A stretch of 64,000 nucleotides of DNA from contig QAOA01002710.1 of assembly GCA_003255065.1 (NCBI GenBank), positions 314 to 64,313 of the forward strand. The letters run 5' to 3'. Within the stretch, counting starts at the first letter, position 1. Each line of letters begins with the position of its first letter. Origin of the DNA: Cercis canadensis (Eukaryota; Streptophyta; Magnoliopsida; Fabales; Fabaceae). The position numbers were made by a program, and so were the translations under genes. Below the pieces are notes generated by a model. That model was not told the origin of the DNA and made no database searches. It worked only from the letters and a program-made list of their open reading frames with translations. Below, piece by piece: positions 33,342 through 43,825 of the stretch.

Positions 33342-33830
33342 TTATATTCCTTTCCTCACCAGTTGCATTAGGTCCATTAAAACACTTGGCTTTATTCCTA
33401 TCATTGCCACCCGAGTCACCTTGTCCTCAAGGTGGATGTTGGGAAATTCTTCTTTTAAGTTAGCCAATAATTCCCACGAAGTCTCCTCAGGATAAAGCCC
33501 CTGCCATTGGACCAAAACTAGTATCTTTTCGTCACCATTCTCGCTCACAATCTTTTGATCTAAGATAGCCAGTGGATAAATTAATAGCTGATGATGATCA
33601 TCTACCGGTGGTAGATCAATTGCAGCTAGAGGAGGGGAACCATGATCTGCTTTCAATTTAGAACAATGGAACACCGGATGTATTTTAGAGGTATTAGGTA
33701 AAGCTAACCGATATGCCACTGGTCCAATGTGTTTCAGCACTTGAAAAGGACCATAGAAACGTTTAGAAAGCTTTTGGATTCTGGTATGAGCCACTGATGT
33801 CTGACGGTAGGGTCTCAGTTTTACATACAC
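33342..33830 (-). pseudogene. G2 integrase C-terminus with chromodomain
   Basis: The minus-strand frame reads YVKLRPYRQTSVAHTRIQKL, YGPFQVLKHIGPVAYRLALP and KIHPVFHCSKLK, then the chromodomain ILDQKIVSENGDEKILVLVQ and WQGLYPEETSWELLANLKEE. Chromodomains direct integration of chromoviruses by binding histone marks. The frame is open for 162 residues but is separated from the integrase core by a stop at 33831-33833. Copy 1 of the same region is at 31028-31579. Confidence 0.85.
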
Positions 33831-33839
33831 CTAATCTCC

Positions 33840-34940
33840 AACATTATATGCAACATCCCTGCGTTTCTTGTCAGCATACAACTTCATTTGCTCCTGTGCT
33901 TTGAGTAGTTTCTGCCTCAATACCTTAAGGGCTTCATTGCGGTTTGTCAAATTGGCTTCTACAGCTTCAACGAGGAAGAACCTAAGATATACTGAGGTAT
34001 AGTAGGAGGTGGCCTGCCAAAAACGATTTGGAAAGGGGACATTGCAGTTGTGGAGTGAATAGTCGTATTATAAGTCCATTCAGCCCAAGGTAACAGACGT
34101 CCCCATTGTTTTGGTTGTTCATGGCAGAAAACCCGCAAGTATTGCTGCAACACCTGGTTAACCACCTCAGTCTGGCCATTTGATTGAGGGTGATATGATG
34201 TACTCATTCGTAATTGAGTCCTACTTAATTTAAAAAGTTCCCTCCAAAAACGGCTAATAAAGATTGAGTCCCTATCATAAATGAGACTTTTAGGAATGCC
34301 ATGAAGTTTGCACACCATAGAAGTAAATAATTCTGCTACTCTTGATGCTGTGTAGTGTGTAGGCAATAATCCAAAATGAGCTACCTTCAAAAATCGGTCT
34401 ACTACCACTAAGATGGTGGTATGGCCTTGAAATGGTGGTAACCCGACAATAAAGTCTAAAGACAGATCTTCCCATCCTCAATATAGTGGTTCTATTGGTT
34501 GCAACAGGCCTGCAGGTAATGAAGTTGGGATTTTGGTTTGCTGGCATGGAATACAAGACTAGACAAATTGTATCACATCCTTGCACAAACTAGGCCAAAA
34601 AAAATTAGCACTTACCCTGCTCAATGTTTTGGCAAAACCTGTATGTCCTCCGCATAAAGATGAGTGGAATTCTTGCTTGATCACTTGCTTCAATGTGGAC
34701 TGCTCATCTAGATAAATTTTCCCTTTGTGCAATCAGTCCTTCCACCACTTTAAAATCAGGATATTTGCTAGAGTTCTCCTCTACCTCCTGTCTAAGCTTG
34801 ATTAACGAAGGTAGTGTTTGGGACTCCTATTTTAAAGCTTCCAGAAACACATATTTAGGCATAGATAGAACCATACATTGCGGGGTTGATGCAACACATT
34901 TAGTTGGGACCCGGGATAAAGCATCAACTACTTTATTCAA
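33840..34940 (-). pseudogene. G2 integrase core, broken
   Basis: Minus strand 34408-33959: MVVDRFLKVAHFGLLPTHYT, LIYDRDSIFISRFW and YHPQSNGQTEVVNQVLQQYL supply the D-D-E triad, followed by WAEWTYNTTIHSTTAMSPFQ. Frame changes near 34410 and 33960 break it. The zinc-binding region upstream (34430-34940) is only weakly legible. Copy 1 of the core is at 31716-32335 and has an extra stop near 31834. Confidence 0.85.
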
Positions 34941-35279
34941 AGATCCCGGCTAATAGAAGATAACATAATCATATCCCAGTAACTTAGACAAATATTGATG
35001 TTGCTCAGGTGTTTCGATGACCTGTGTCATTAACTCTTTGATGCTCTTGTGATCAATTTGAATTAAAAAAGTTCTGCCTAGTAAATATGGTCTCCATTTT
35101 TTTACAGCTGCAATGATGGCATGTAACTCCCGGATATAAGTTGAGGAGTTCATTAGTCTTGGGCAAAACTTCTTGCTAAAGAAAGCAATGGGATGATTAT
35201 TCTGAGATAATACTGCACCCATGGCAGTGCCAGAAGCATCTGTTTGAACTGTAAATGTCAAAGTAAAATTTGGAATAGA
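34941..35279 (-). pseudogene. G2 RNase H, duplicated part
   Basis: Minus-strand frame with LTFTVQTDASGTAMGAVLSQ, IAFFSKKFCPRLMNSSTYIR, AIIAAVKKWRPYLLGRTFLI and IDHKSIKELM, followed by HQYLSKLLGYDYVIFY. It matches the segment at 35400-35672, so about 280 bases of RNase H are present twice, separated by an LTR fragment (35280-35397). Confidence 0.85.
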
Positions 35280-35397
35280 ACAAGCACCAACAAGTCCAAA
35301 TCTCCAAAATATGTCTAAAAGCCATCAAATTCACTAGAAACACACACTAAAAGACTAAGTATAAGAGAAACAAATAGTATAAAATAATGTGTTATCA
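35280..35397 (-). repeat. LTR end fragment, family L3
   Basis: On the minus strand the sequence starts TGATAACACATTATTTTATA. Its end and organisation resemble the other LTRs here (TATAAAAT..TTATCA on the plus strand) but it is a distinct family member. Only about 118 bases are present, between two copies of the same RNase H segment. Confidence 0.6.
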
Positions 35398-35877
35398 CTT
35401 AGGTGTTTCGATGACCTGTGTCATTAACTCTTTGATGCTCTTGTGATCAATTAGAATTACAAAAGTTCTGCCTAGTAAATATGGTCTCCATTTTTTTAAA
35501 GCTGCAATGATGGCATGTAACTCCCGGATATAAGTTGAGGAGTTCATTAGTCTTGGGCAAAACTTCTTGCTAAAGAAAGCAATGGGATGATTATTCTGAG
35601 ATAATACTGCACCCATGGCAGTGCCGGAAGCATCTGTTTGAACTGTAAATGTCAAAGTAAAATTTGGAATAGCTAGCATTGGAGCTTGGATCATTGCTTG
35701 CTTGAGTTTGTCAAAAGCTTCCTGAGCTTCACTAGACCACCGAAAAGAATCCTTTTTGAGTAAGTCTGTGAGAGTAAACGCGATAGAAGCATATCCAACA
35801 ATAAAACGACGATAGAACCCTGTGAGCCCCAAGAACCCTCTTAATGCCTTCAAAGAAGTAGGGGTAGACCAGTCAAT
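35398..35877 (-). pseudogene. G2 RT/RNase H connection and RNase H
   Basis: The minus strand reads DWSTPTSLKALRGFLGLTGF, YRRFIVGYASIAFTLTDLLK, FRWSSEAQEAFDKLKQAMIQ and LTFTVQTDASGTAMGAVLSQ. At 35877 it is cut by the solo LTR. When that LTR and one copy of TCAAT are ignored, the frame continues directly into the reverse transcriptase at 37310. Confidence 0.85.
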
Positions 35878-37304
35878 TGATGAGTTGCCGAGGCTCCTCA
35901 AATTAATTAAGTTTAAGGTCAATTACCTAAGCTATTTGCAGCATAGGGCAGCCCTAAGTCAAACCTAAGGATTGTCTTATTTAGTGAATCATATTAAGAA
36001 GCATATAAACAGGGGGTTTTGTTTGTTCAAAGTGTTTGATAGAAATTAATTGTAAGTGGTAAAGTTTTAGAGAAAGCAACCAATCCAAGCCTTAACTGAT
36101 TCTGATTTTAGTCTATCCTTGATTTCCAATGATCCATTTAATTATTAATCATGTTCTTGGCCTTTAAAACATATCAAGAAGCCTCTCAATGTTCTATGGA
36201 TGTCCACTGGTTAAGCAACCAGAATTCGGTTTTAACTAAGACCAAATGAATTAAGCAAACATTCAAGTCTAGTTTTACCTAAGTCCATGATCCAGCCAAG
36301 GTGATTAATCCATCCAAAAGCTCAGAAACATTAATCAACCATACAATCCTCTTTTATCACATGCAATTAAGCAATCACACATGAAGATCCAAATTCGAAT
36401 TAAGCAATTCAAACAGAATATTTCAAAGGATTGAAAGAAGCAGATTAATCATTGAATGAATAACAACAACTCATAATCTCAAAACCAATAATCAGAACAG
36501 CCAAAACCTGGATTGATTGATGAATTAGCCCTCCATGAACAAGAGAAGCTAAGTTCTTACAAAATATCTAAGAGAAAACTTAAGAGCTAAGGAAAGACTA
36601 GAAAGCTGTCTAAAATATCTAAAACTTGATTATGAATTTCGGCTGCCCCCCTCTTGCTGATATAGACCTCCAATTTTACATGCACACCCAAATTGCCCTT
36701 AGGGCACACTTGTTCCCATGGGCCTTAGCTTCAATTGGGCTTTGGTTTGGGCCCATTTGGACTTGTCATGAGGAAGTTAGGCCCATTTAAGTGGCAGAAG
36801 GTGTCTGGAACCGTCAGCTAACTTGCACAGCAAATAAGACCATCTTCCACATAAAATATGGTGAACCGGTCTTCATATCAATTGAAGCTCTGTCTGTTAG
36901 CTTTCCAATGGTACCAGTTTCAGGTCCATATGACATCCACAACTCAAGTTATGACCCAAATACTGCATGTAGGTCAGGATCCTGCGACAGCATGTCTTCT
37001 CTGGCTTCCAGGCTGCATATGACCTTCTGAACGTCCGAATTAGCTTTGGAGCCCTGAAAGAAAGTTGTAGAAAATTCTCTCAGCTTTCCTACAAGGTATG
37101 ACTCGGAATTTTTAGACATCCAGAACTCAAGATATGCACGAAACACAGAGACAACATAAAATGCTCAGTATTGCTGGAAATTGCAATTAGGCACAAATGG
37201 ATCCAAAGTCATGAAATGAGGTCTAAGTCTATGCAATTCAGCCCAAAAGAGGTTTAAAAGACTAAGTATGAGGGATAACTATTGTATAAAAAGTGTGTTC
37301 ATCC
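35878..37304 (-). repeat. Solo LTR, family L2, in G2 pol (TSD TCAAT)
   Basis: A 1427-bp LTR starting TGATGAGTTGCCGAGG and ending GTGTGTTCATCC on the plus strand. It is flanked by the 5-bp duplication TCAAT (35873-35877 and 37305-37309). No internal retrotransposon sequence is attached. It is the same length as, and very similar to, the solo LTR at 62199-63625. Solo LTRs arise by recombination between the two LTRs of one element. Confidence 0.92.
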
Positions 37305-37309
37305 TCAAT

Positions 37310-38221
37310 CATTGCCTGGATTTTAGACTTATCTGGAGCAACCTGATTGTAGGATATAATATGCCCCAAATATTCCATAAAGGTTTCATAGAAAAGACAC
37401 TTTGATTTCTTCAGACAGAATCGGTCTTGCCACAGGATGTGAAAGACTTGTCTCAGATGTTCTAAGTGATTAGTCAGGGATGCACTATACACTAAGATAT
37501 CATCAAAGAACACGATAAAAAATTTTAGCAACAATGGTTTAAACAGGGCATTCATGGTATATTGGAATGTCGACGGGGCATTACATAAACCAAAAGTCAT
37601 TACCCGAAATTCATAGTGCCCTTCATGTGTCCGAAAAGCTGTCTTGTGTACATCGTCCTTATACACTCTCAATTGATGGTACCCTGCCCGGAGATCAAGC
37701 TTCGAAAAGAATTTGGCATTGCCGAGTTCATCTAACAATTCATCAATCGTAGGTATAGGAAATCTGTCCTTCACTGTGATTGCGTTCAAAGCTCGATAAT
37801 CGACGCAAAGCCTCCACGACCCATCCTTTTTTTTGACCAGCAAGACTGGGGAAGAGAACGCGCTCATGCTTGGGCGAATGATACTCGCTATCAACATTTC
37901 ACTAACTTGAGTTTCAATCTCTTGCTTTTGGAAATAAGGGTAACGATAAGGACGAACATTAACCGGGGAACTTCCGGGAACAAGGTGAATGTGATGTTGA
38001 ATTTGTCGAAGAGGTGGAAGAGAAATGGAGTTTTGAAATAGTATTTCAAATTCTGAAAGTAAAGATGACAGGGAAGGAGGTTTGGTTGGGTGGGTATTTT
38101 CGGAGTGGACTGCTATAATGGACTTGGGTTTGGGTTTAATGACTTGAAGATGGAAATAGGCTGCCACACTCCCATTCTTGTGTAACCTCTTCAATTGTGT
38201 AAAAGAAATCTGGTCCACCAT
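37310..38221 (-). pseudogene. G2 reverse transcriptase
   Basis: Long open minus-strand frame: NSISLPPLRQIQHHIHLVPG, WRLCVDYRALNAITVKDRFP, FSKLDLRAGYHQLRVYKDDV, VMTFGLCNAPSTFQYTMNAL and IVFFDDILVYSASLTNHLEH with catalytic FFDD. It is intact through to the solo LTR at 37304. The G2 lesions lie elsewhere, mainly at the gag-protease border, in integrase and by insertion. Confidence 0.9.
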
Positions 38222-38719
38222 GGCATTGGGCTAGCCCGAAAGAGACACCCATTCTCCCTTCCACAAAAACTTCATAGTCAAATTATTGTAATCAGTCACA
38301 ATGGGCCCTAATGTCTTGAGCTATTGGACCCCCAACACCAAATCTGCTCCCCCTAGAGGTAAAACAAAAAAATCCACCTCAAATAATGTATTTTGTAATT
38401 TGAGTTGGACCTTAGAACAAATGGAAGTGCAAGTGAGGTGTTCTCCATTCCCCACTAGAACCCGGAAAGGTGATGTTGGGCTCGAAGACAAGCCCAAATA
38501 TTTTACCAGTCTAGCCTGAAGGAAATTATGGGTACTCCCTCCATCTACCAATACCTGTAACTCATGTGAGCTTACTTGACCCATTAAGCGTAAGGTTTCA
38601 GGTTTAGAATGGCCCATCATCGTATGAAAGCTGATTTGGGCTATTGGATCCACATCAGGTCGAGGTTGCAGGTCAGCTGAAAGTAGAGGTTCATCTTCTG
38701 GTGAAACAGGTTCATCTTC
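38222..38719 (-). pseudogene. G2 aspartic protease, broken
   Basis: The minus strand 38653-38321 encodes LMGQVSSHELQVLVDGGSTH followed by NFLQARLVKYLGL and LPLGGADLVLGVQ. VDGGSTHNF corresponds to the retroviral-type active site, with DGG where DSG/DTG is usual, a variant known in chromoviruses. A stop at about 38318-38320 and one near 38233 separate it from the reverse transcriptase. Confidence 0.85.
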
Positions 38720-39501
38720 TTAATCCACCAAGAGCAGGAAAAACCGAGATTTACATTTATGACCAAGTTTGAATTTCTCATCGCAATTGTAACAGAGGCC
38801 ATGGTCTCTCCGAGTTTGCATCTCACTGGCGGTTAATCGTTTAATGGGGACTAAAGGAGGCTTGGTGGTGGTTGGGGTAGGTAACAGAGGAGGAGAGTAG
38901 TGTGGGGAACTAGGGGAATGAGAAAAAACTGGTTTAGGCCGAGACGATGAACGTAAATCCAGTAGCTTTTCCTCTTGGATTTTGGCTAAAGCAATGGCTT
39001 GAGCGAGGTTTATGGGCTGATGCACCTGAACTTCCCGACGGATAGCGGCAGAAAGACCAGAGATGAAGCAGCTTAACAGAGCTGAGGTAGGTAAGCCAAT
39101 GGTACGATTGGCCAAAGACTCAAAGGCAGTTTGGTATTCTTGCACCGTACCATTCTGGGTAAGCTTAAATAATGAACCTTGGGGATCTTCGTATAGCGAA
39201 GAAGCAAAACGCACTTCCAGTGTATGCAAGAAACTCGCCCAAGATCTCAGTTGACCGTTGGCGTGCTTCCATTGGTACCAGCTAAGAGCAGGTCCGTCAA
39301 GGTAAAAAGAGACAATTGTCAATCGTTGATCTTCCGGTGTCTAATGGTAGGTGAAGAATTGAGTGATTTTGAAGATCCATCCCAGTGCATCAGTACTGTC
39401 AAATCGTGGGACATCCAATTTAAAAGAAGATTTGAGTAGACTCTAGCTCGACGTTGGATTAGAGGTTTGTGAATGCGTGGTATTATGAGTGTGAGGGGAT
39501 G
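38720..39501 (-). pseudogene. G2 gag, 5' end missing
   Basis: The minus-strand frame 39322-38720 contains FYLDGPALSWYQWKHANGQL, FASSLYEDPQGSLFKLTQNG, VQEYQTAFESLANRTIGLPT and a zinc knuckle CYNCDEKFKLGHKCKS. The part before (39323-39501) is legible (SNVELESTQIFF) but shifted and carries stops. The N-terminus is cut by the L2 LTR at 39502. Gag forms the particle and packages RNA. Confidence 0.85.
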
Positions 39502-40737
39502 TGATGAACACACTTTTTATACAATAATTATTCCTCATACTTAGTCTTTTAAACCTCTTTTGGGCTGAATTGCATAGACTTAAACCTCATTTCATGACTT
39601 TGGATCCATTTATGCTTAATTGCAATTTCCAGCAATACTGGACATTATATGCTGTCTCTGTGTTTCATGCATATCTTGAGTTCTGGATGTCTAAAAATTC
39701 CGAGTCATACCTTGTTGGAAAGCTGAGAGAATTTTCTACAACTTTATTTCAGGGCTCCAAAGCTAATTCGGATTTTCAGAAGGTCATATGCAGCTTGGAA
39801 GCCAGAGAAGACATGCTGTCGCAGGATCCTGACCTACATGCAGTATTTGGGTCATAACTTGAGTTGTAGATGTCATATGGACCTGAAACTGGTACCATTG
39901 GAAATCTAACAGATAGAGCTTCAATTAATATGAAGACCAGTTCACCATATTTTATGTTGAAGATGGTCTTATTTGCTGTGCAAGTTAGCTGACGGTTCCA
40001 GACACCTTTTGCCACTTAAATGGGCCTAACTTCCTCATGACAAGTCCAAATGGGCCCAAACCAAAGCCCAATTGAAGCTAAGGCCCATGGGAACAAGTGT
40101 GCCCTAAGGGCAATTTGGGTGTGCATGTAAATTTGGAGGTCTATATCAGCAAGAGGGGGCAGCCGAAATTCAGAATCAAGGAATTAGATATTTTAGACAG
40201 CTTCCTAGCTTTCCTTAGTTCTTAAGTTTTCTCTTAGATATTTTTGTAAGAACTCAGCTCTTCTTGTTCATGGAGGGCTAAATCATCATATCAATCCAGG
40301 TTTTGCTATTCTGATTATTGATTTTGAGATTATGTGTTGTTGTTCTTCATTTTAGTTGTTAATCAAGTTCTTTCAATCCTCTGAAATATTCTGTTTGAAT
40401 TGCTTAATTCGGATTGGATTATTCATGTGTTCATATTCTGTTTGCATGTGATAAAAGAGGATTGTATGGTTAATTAATGGTTCTAATCTTGGACGGATTG
40501 ATTACCTTGGCTGGATTCAGGACTTAGGTTAAACTGGACTTGAATGTTTGCTTAATTCATTTAGTCCCTTGTTGAACCGAATTCTGGTTGCTTAACCAGT
40601 AGACATCCATAGAACATTGAGAGGCTTCTTGATATGTTTTAAAGGCCAAGAACATGATTAATAATTAAATGGATCCTTGGAAATCAAGGATGAATCAAAA
40701 TCAGAATTAGTTAAGACTTGGATTGGTTGCTTTCTCT
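39502..40737 (+). repeat. L2 LTR, plus orientation, running into a gap
   Basis: It starts TGATGAACACACTTTT directly after G2 gag sequence (preceding 5 bases GGATG) and matches the inverse of the solo LTRs at 35878 and 62199 for 1236 bases before the N run. It should lack about 190 bases of a full LTR. Confidence 0.85.
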
Positions 40738-41224
40738 NNNNNNNNNNNNNNNNNNNNNNNNNNNNNNNNNNNNNNNNNNNNNNNNNNNNNNNNNNNNNNN
40801 NNNNNNNNNNNNNNNNNNNNNNNNNNNNNNNNNNNNNNNNNNNNNNNNNNNNNNNNNNNNNNNNNNNNNNNNNNNNNNNNNNNNNNNNNNNNNNNNNNNN
40901 NNNNNNNNNNNNNNNNNNNNNNNNNNNNNNNNNNNNNNNNNNNNNNNNNNNNNNNNNNNNNNNNNNNNNNNNNNNNNNNNNNNNNNNNNNNNNNNNNNNN
41001 NNNNNNNNNNNNNNNNNNNNNNNNNNNNNNNNNNNNNNNNNNNNNNNNNNNNNNNNNNNNNNNNNNNNNNNNNNNNNNNNNNNNNNNNNNNNNNNNNNNN
41101 NNNNNNNNNNNNNNNNNNNNNNNNNNNNNNNNNNNNNNNNNNNNNNNNNNNNNNNNNNNNNNNNNNNNNNNNNNNNNNNNNNNNNNNNNNNNNNNNNNNN
41201 NNNNNNNNNNNNNNNNNNNNNNNN
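40738..41224. other. Assembly gap of 487 N between facing L2 LTRs
   Basis: If both flanking L2 LTRs were complete, about 1.2 kb would be needed (about 190 bases for the left one and about 1000 for the right one). The 487 N cannot hold that, so the gap size is wrong or one LTR is truncated. Open frames through it are artefacts. Confidence 0.9.
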
Positions 41225-41644
41225 AAGCTCTGTCTGTTAGCTTTCCAATGGTACCAGTTTCAGGTCAATATGACATTTACAACTCAAGTTATGACCCAAA
41301 TACTGCATGTAGGTCAGGATCCTGCGACAGCATGTCTTCTCTGGCTTCCAGGCTGCATATGACCTTCTGAACGTCCGAATTAGCTTTGGAGCGCTGAAAG
41401 AAAGTTGTAGACAATTCTCTCAGCTTTCCAACAAGGTATGACGCGAAATTTTTGGACATCCAGAACTCAAGATATGCCTGAAACACAGAGACAGCAAATA
41501 ATGCCCAGTATTGCTGGAAATTGCAATTAAGCATAAATGGATCCTAAGTCATGAAATGAGGTCTAAGTCTATGCAATTCAGCCCAAAAGAGGTTTAAAAG
41601 ACTAAGTATGAGGAATAACTATTGTATAAAAAGTGTGTTCATCA
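41225..41644 (-). repeat. L2 LTR 5' end, minus orientation
   Basis: The last 420 bases of a minus-orientation L2 LTR, ending GTGTGTTCATCA at 41644. CNL coding sequence begins immediately after. The following 5 bases are CAAAC; the partner duplication is not visible because of the gap. Confidence 0.85.
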
Positions 41645-42399
41645 CAAACCTTTTTCATTTATTTCCAAAATAACATTCTTTGCACCTTTCAACTTTTTCA
41701 AGCTCAAATCTTCAACCGTTCCAGTAAACTTCTGAAGTAATGCTTTCAGTCAATAACAGTCTTAAGATCCAGTTTCAAAGTCCTTGAAGTTTAAGACTCA
41801 CCAAATCGCCAATCACCTATGGATACTTCATATTTTTTGCAACTACAACTTCTCAAACAGCGGTTCCTTGGGAAGCATGTTTTCATTAGGAACACGTACT
41901 ACTAAAGTGTTCAAGTGGCTCAAATCATTTAGGTCAGAAAGACTAGTCGTAGATTGTTAAGGGCCAGTAGCCCACTAATCAAAACTGTTAGCTAAAAACA
42001 ACACTTCCAACATTTTCAAGTTTAATAATACACCAGCTGGAATCAATTCAAGCTACTCACAACCACTTAAGTCCAATAATTGCAGCTTCGTCAATTGCCC
42101 TATTTCACGTGGCAAATGTTTAATCTTAGAGCTAATAAGACTAAGAATTTTTAAACCTTTCAATTCCCCAATTATCACTATGTCCCCCAAAATACATTGA
42201 TCAAGACACAAGGTATGCAGGTTGCTTAAGAGACTAATCGATGAAGGTAGAAAGTCAAAGTTCATTTTAGTCAAGTCTAATACTTTGAGTGAAGGCATTC
42301 TTTCAAAAAAGTTGTATGGTAATTTTAGAGAAGGGTCATTGTTGTATATGTGGAAAAAATGTGAGATTTGGACAATCTAGTCCTCTCGGAAGTTTTTCA
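41645..42399 (-). pseudogene. CNL first LRR region, broken
   Basis: The minus strand encodes MPSLKVLDLTKMNFDFLPSS, LLSNLHTLCLDQC, LKGLKILSLISSKIKHLPRE and IGQLTKLQLLDLSGCE, then after stops LIPAGVLLNLKMLEVLFLAN and VEDLSLKKLKGAKNVILEIN. These are the regular first leucine-rich repeats after the NB-ARC domain. It is cut on its 5' side by a solo LTR (42405-43825) and on its 3' side by the L2/G2 block. Several stops and one frameshift near 42300 are visible. Confidence 0.85.
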
Positions 42400-42404
42400 A
42401 TGTT

Positions 42405-43825
42405 TGATAATCAGCATTTTTATATAATAATTAACCCTCATTTCTAATCTTTTAATTCCCTTTTATGCTGATATGATTGGGCCTGGGCCACATTTCATAA
42501 GTTAGGGTTCAATTGGGCTTAAGTGTGTTTTTCAGCATTACTGGTCATTTACACTATCTCTGTGTTTCCATCATAACTTGAGTTCTAGACGTCTAAAAAT
42601 TATGAATCTTACCTTGTAGGAAAGCTGAAAGGATTGCCTACAACTTTTATTCAGAGCTCAAAAGTTAATTCGGAAATCTAGTAGGTCAAATTGGGCTTGG
42701 AAGTCAGAACAGAGTTCCTATCACTGGATCCTGACCTGGGCAAATTACTTGGACCAGAACTTGAGCTATAGATGTTTTCTAGACCTGAAACTGGCACCAT
42801 TGGAAAGCTCAGACATGTAGCTTCAACTCTTATGAAGGCTAGTCATCCAAATTACAAAGTTTTGATGGGTCTAGTGAGCAGTGAAGACCTAAATGGGTCT
42901 ATCTCACTCATCCAAGGTCTAATTGAGCCCAAACTGGCGCCAAATGAAAGCTATGGTCCAAGAGATTAATCTTGAGTTAGGGATAGGCTCGGAATAATTA
43001 GATTTTAGATGGTTACTTGACCTAAAAAGGAAATCCGTAGTCATTGATTCTAGGCTGAGCAGTTTTCCTGCCTCTTTAGTTTTCTTTCTAGTTTTTCTTT
43101 GTATTTTCTGCCTCTTGCTGCCATTGGAGCTTGAACTTGATGGCTATGGAGGAGTAGACTTCTTGTAACCCAGCTGGACTCCATAACAATTCGGTTTGAC
43201 TTTGAGATTATGCACTTAATTGAATCAATAATAATGCAGTTTTATTCTTCTTCTTAAATTTTTCCTTACCTTGATTTTTGTATGGATGATTTGAGATTTC
43301 TGTTATTTATATGGATTTAGAGGTGTGAAACAGAATTTAGATTGATTAATCTTAGTTCTAATTGCATGAATTCAAGAGGATCTTGCTAATTAAAGTTCAG
43401 TTTTAGATTAATCCACTAATTGCTTAGTCTTTGTGACAGCAAGATTAGTGATTGTATGTGGATAATCAAATTCTGGGTGATGATTCAGTAGGAGCTATTA
43501 ATCATAATTAGAGATTTTTGTTGTGATTAAAATCAATTAGCAATACTGCATTATGAATTAATTAATCTTGTTCAATCTAGGATTAATCAAGCCAATTGTT
43601 GATAGATGTCTAGCTAGGTTACGTTTTTAATCAATTGAATCCAATTCTATTTTAATTATGCCATTAGTGATTAGTGTTAATTTTGTGAATTAAATCCCCC
43701 AATTTTGGTCTTGAATCCGTTAATTAAACATTGCATTCCTTGAGAGACTTCCCGGATCATCCCTATATTGCATTCTTTATAGGGGATTTAGTTTAATTTA
43801 GTTGGATTAGTGACAAGTCCGATCA
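42405..43825 (+). repeat. Solo LTR, family L1, in the CNL gene (TSD ATGTT)
   Basis: A 1421-bp LTR starting TGATAATCAGC and ending CCGATCA, flanked by ATGTT (42400-42404 and 43826-43830). It matches the LTR of element Y and, inverted, that of X. No internal region is attached. Removing it and one ATGTT restores the CNL frame across the border (SN before, IEKLPRGLDCPNL after), which confirms the exact insertion point. Confidence 0.93.

Larger units (their letters stand above)
33044..39501 (-). mobile_element. Chromovirus Ty3/gypsy element G2, minus strand
   Basis: Read on the minus strand it runs gag, protease, reverse transcriptase, RNase H, integrase, chromodomain and a short LTR. It is interrupted by a 1427-bp solo LTR at 35878-37304, and its 5' end is cut by an L2 LTR at 39502. 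It lies inside the CNL gene, separating LRR exon pieces at 41645 and 33043. Confidence 0.85.

Noticed and set aside
36791..37146. Repeated short open frames (also at 39570-40015, 41289-41534, 63112-63467) with a common peptide
   Set aside because: All are translations of the same L2 LTR segment on either strand; the similarity is that of the repeat, not of a protein.
40677..41370. Overlapping open frames through the 487-N gap
   Set aside because: Produced by the gap; both sides are L2 LTR sequence.
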